Positions 59,347-60,742 of a stretch of DNA of 60,742 nucleotides are shown here, piece by piece. Under the pieces are notes generated by a model. The model ran no database searches. It saw only the letters and a program-made list of their open reading frames with translations, and was not told the DNA's origin. Positions within the stretch are counted from its first letter, which is position 1; the number at the start of each line of letters is the position of its first letter. Both the position numbers and the translations under genes were made by a program. Source of the DNA: Collinsella aerofaciens (GTDB lineage: Bacteria > Actinomycetota > Coriobacteriia > Coriobacteriales > Coriobacteriaceae); NCBI RefSeq assembly GCF_015557435.1, contig NZ_JADNOH010000101.1, forward strand, positions 1 through 60,742, given 5' to 3'.

Positions 59347-60561
59347 ATGACCGCAACCGCACCCGCTGCACCCGCCAAGGTGTACTTTACGAACCTGCGC
59401 ACGCATGCTCGCGAGAGCCAGCTCGACAAGCTCAAGCGCCTCATCCGCCGCGCCGGCATCGAGCAGATCGACTTTGAGAACAAGTTCGTCGCCATCAAGA
59501 TTCACTTTGGCGAGCTGGGCAACCTGAGCTTTTTGCGCCCCAACTACGCCCGCGCCGTCGCGGATGTCGTCAAGGAACTGGGCGGCAAGCCCTTCCTCAC
59601 CGACTGCAACACGCTCTACGTCGGTAGCCGCAAAAACGCACTCGAGCACATCGACACTGCCTATCAGAACGGTTTCACCCCGTACGCCACGGGCTGCCAG
59701 GTCATCATCGCCGACGGCCTCAAGGGTACCGACGAGGCGCTCGTCCCGGTCGAGGGCGGCGAGTACGTGCACGAGGCCAAGATCGGCCAGGCGCTCATGG
59801 ACGCCGATATCGTGATCAGCCTCACCCACTTTAAGGGCCATGAGCAGGCCGGTTTTGGCGGCGCCATGAAGAACCTGGGCATGGGTGGCGGCAGCCGCGC
59901 CGGCAAGATGGAGCAGCACGCCGCCGGCAAGCCGAGCGTTGCGACCGAGCATTGCGTGGGCTGCCGTGCCTGCGAGAAGATCTGCGCGCACAACGCCATC
60001 TCGTTTGACGACACCCGCGAGCGCGAGCTTGCCAACGGCGGCACCCGCACGGTGCACGTGGCCGCCATCGACCACGACCGCTGCCTAGGCTGCGGCCGCT
60101 GCATCGGCGTGTGCAACCAGGACGCCATCAAGCCCGACTACGACGCCAAGGCCAGCGCGGCCGACGTGCTCAACTGCAAGATCGCCGAGTACACGAAGGC
60201 CATCGTCGACGGTCGCCCGAGCTTCCACATCTCGCTGGCCATGGATATCAGCCCCAACTGCGACTGCCATCCCGAGAACGACACGCCCATCGTCAACGAC
60301 ATCGGCATGTTCGCGAGTTTCGATCCAGTTGCCATCGACCAAGCCTGCGCCGACGCCGTCATGGCATCCGAGCCGCTTCCTAACACTGAGCTCACCGATA
60401 GCGCCGCCAAGATGGAGCACAATCACGAGCATCTGGAGGGCGAGCAGGCCAAGGATCCCTTCTGCATCACGCATCCCGATACCGACTGGCGCTCCTGCAT
60501 CGCGCACGCCGAGAAAATTGGCCTGGGCACGAGCGAGTACGAGCTCATCGAGGTCAAGTAG
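59347..60561 (+). CDS. DUF362-domain protein with two 4Fe-4S clusters
   Basis: This protein of about 404 residues has an N-terminal DUF362 domain (about 10-200, VAIKIHFGELGNLSFLRPNY, PFLTDCNTLYVGSRKNALEH, ISLTHFKGHEQAGFGGAMKN). A ferredoxin-like insert follows (CVGCRACEKICAHNAI near residue 205 and CLGCGRCIGVCNQDAI near residue 245). The DUF362 fold then resumes (DISPNCDCHPENDTPIVNDI and FDPVAIDQACADAV). Family members are electron-transfer proteins of uncertain partner. It is likely cytoplasmic, drawing on the ferredoxin pool shared with Ech and Nfn. ATG 59347 has GAGGGG eight bases upstream; ATG 59341 is too close to it. Confidence 0.9.
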   Translation: MTATAPAAPAKVYFTNLRTHARESQLDKLKRLIRRAGIEQIDFENKFVAIKIHFGELGNLSFLRPNYARAVADVVKELGGKPFLTDCNTLYVGSRKNALEHIDTAYQNGFTPYATGCQVIIADGLKGTDEALVPVEGGEYVHEAKIGQALMDADIVISLTHFKGHEQAGFGGAMKNLGMGGGSRAGKMEQHAAGKPSVATEHCVGCRACEKICAHNAISFDDTRERELANGGTRTVHVAAIDHDRCLGCGRCIGVCNQDAIKPDYDAKASAADVLNCKIAEYTKAIVDGRPSFHISLAMDISPNCDCHPENDTPIVNDIGMFASFDPVAIDQACADAVMASEPLPNTELTDSAAKMEHNHEHLEGEQAKDPFCITHPDTDWRSCIAHAEKIGLGTSEYELIEVK

Positions 60562-60610
60562 CGCTAGGCTATTGGACAAATCACGCGCTTTTGTTGCGTA
60601 ACGTAAACTA

Positions 60611-60647
60611 AAACCGCCCGTGAGCGCAGCGCTCACGGGCGGTTTTT
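60611..60647 (+). terminator. Terminator of the DUF362 gene
   Basis: A 16-bp stem (AAACCGCCCGTGAGCG with complement) and a CAG loop are followed by TTTTTC. In 60648-60742, the last 95 bases, nothing further is identifiable. Confidence 0.9.
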
Positions 60648-60742
60648 CGGAAGTATGCGGCAAATTTCGAAACCGCCGAGCACACGACGGTCGCGCGCGC
60701 AGACGTGGTGTAAGAGTGTCCTGAGGTCCGTCGCTGCAAGTC

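Overview
The window looks like a chromosomal piece of a Gram-positive, anaerobic, fermentative gut actinobacterium of the class Coriobacteriia, most likely Collinsella or a close relative. This is an inference. It rests on the high GC content, an LPxTG-type cell-wall-anchored giant protein, an Ech-type [NiFe] hydrogenase beside ferredoxin-linked redox enzymes, ECF vitamin transport, and many short palindromic repeats in the intergenic gaps. No database search was possible.

Layout. 0.1-8 kb, mostly minus strand: Nfn transhydrogenase (nfnB, nfnA), peptidyl-tRNA hydrolase, an unknown gene bracketed by two inverted copies of a 204-bp element, prs and glmU. 8-17 kb: EcfT and a fused double EcfA ATPase, a LuxR-type regulator divergent from an MFS-amidohydrolase-MFS cluster, a small membrane protein and an ECF S component. 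17-23 kb: two MITE-like elements, exonuclease III, a sirtuin, a FolP-FolK fusion, a biotin-ligase-like protein, type III pantothenate kinase and tRNA-fMet. 23-30 kb: a possible island with an RpiR regulator, a GH4 6-phospho-alpha-glucosidase and PTS EIIBC, followed by decayed mobile DNA (ORF6N protein, integrase stump). 30-33 kb: a regular array of alternating 15-mers, then an old-yellow-enzyme-type oxidoreductase. 33-40 kb: a solitary HTH gene and the Ech hydrogenase operon. 40-48 kb: a 2462-residue VWA/pilin-repeat surface protein. 48-60.7 kb: a two-component system, an AAA ATPase, two ABC transporter operons, a methyltransferase and a DUF362 ferredoxin protein.

How the genes work together. 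Nfn exchanges electrons between NAD(H), NADP(H) and ferredoxin. Ech couples ferredoxin oxidation to H2 formation and ion pumping. The DUF362 protein and the flavin oxidoreductase are further redox proteins. The PTS and GH4 genes form a disaccharide uptake and hydrolysis module under an RpiR regulator.

The most unusual content is non-coding. There are at least five families of inverted-repeat elements, one of which lies inside a gene and supplies a protein linker. There is also a 12-copy array of 15-mers that alternate in orientation every 40 bp.
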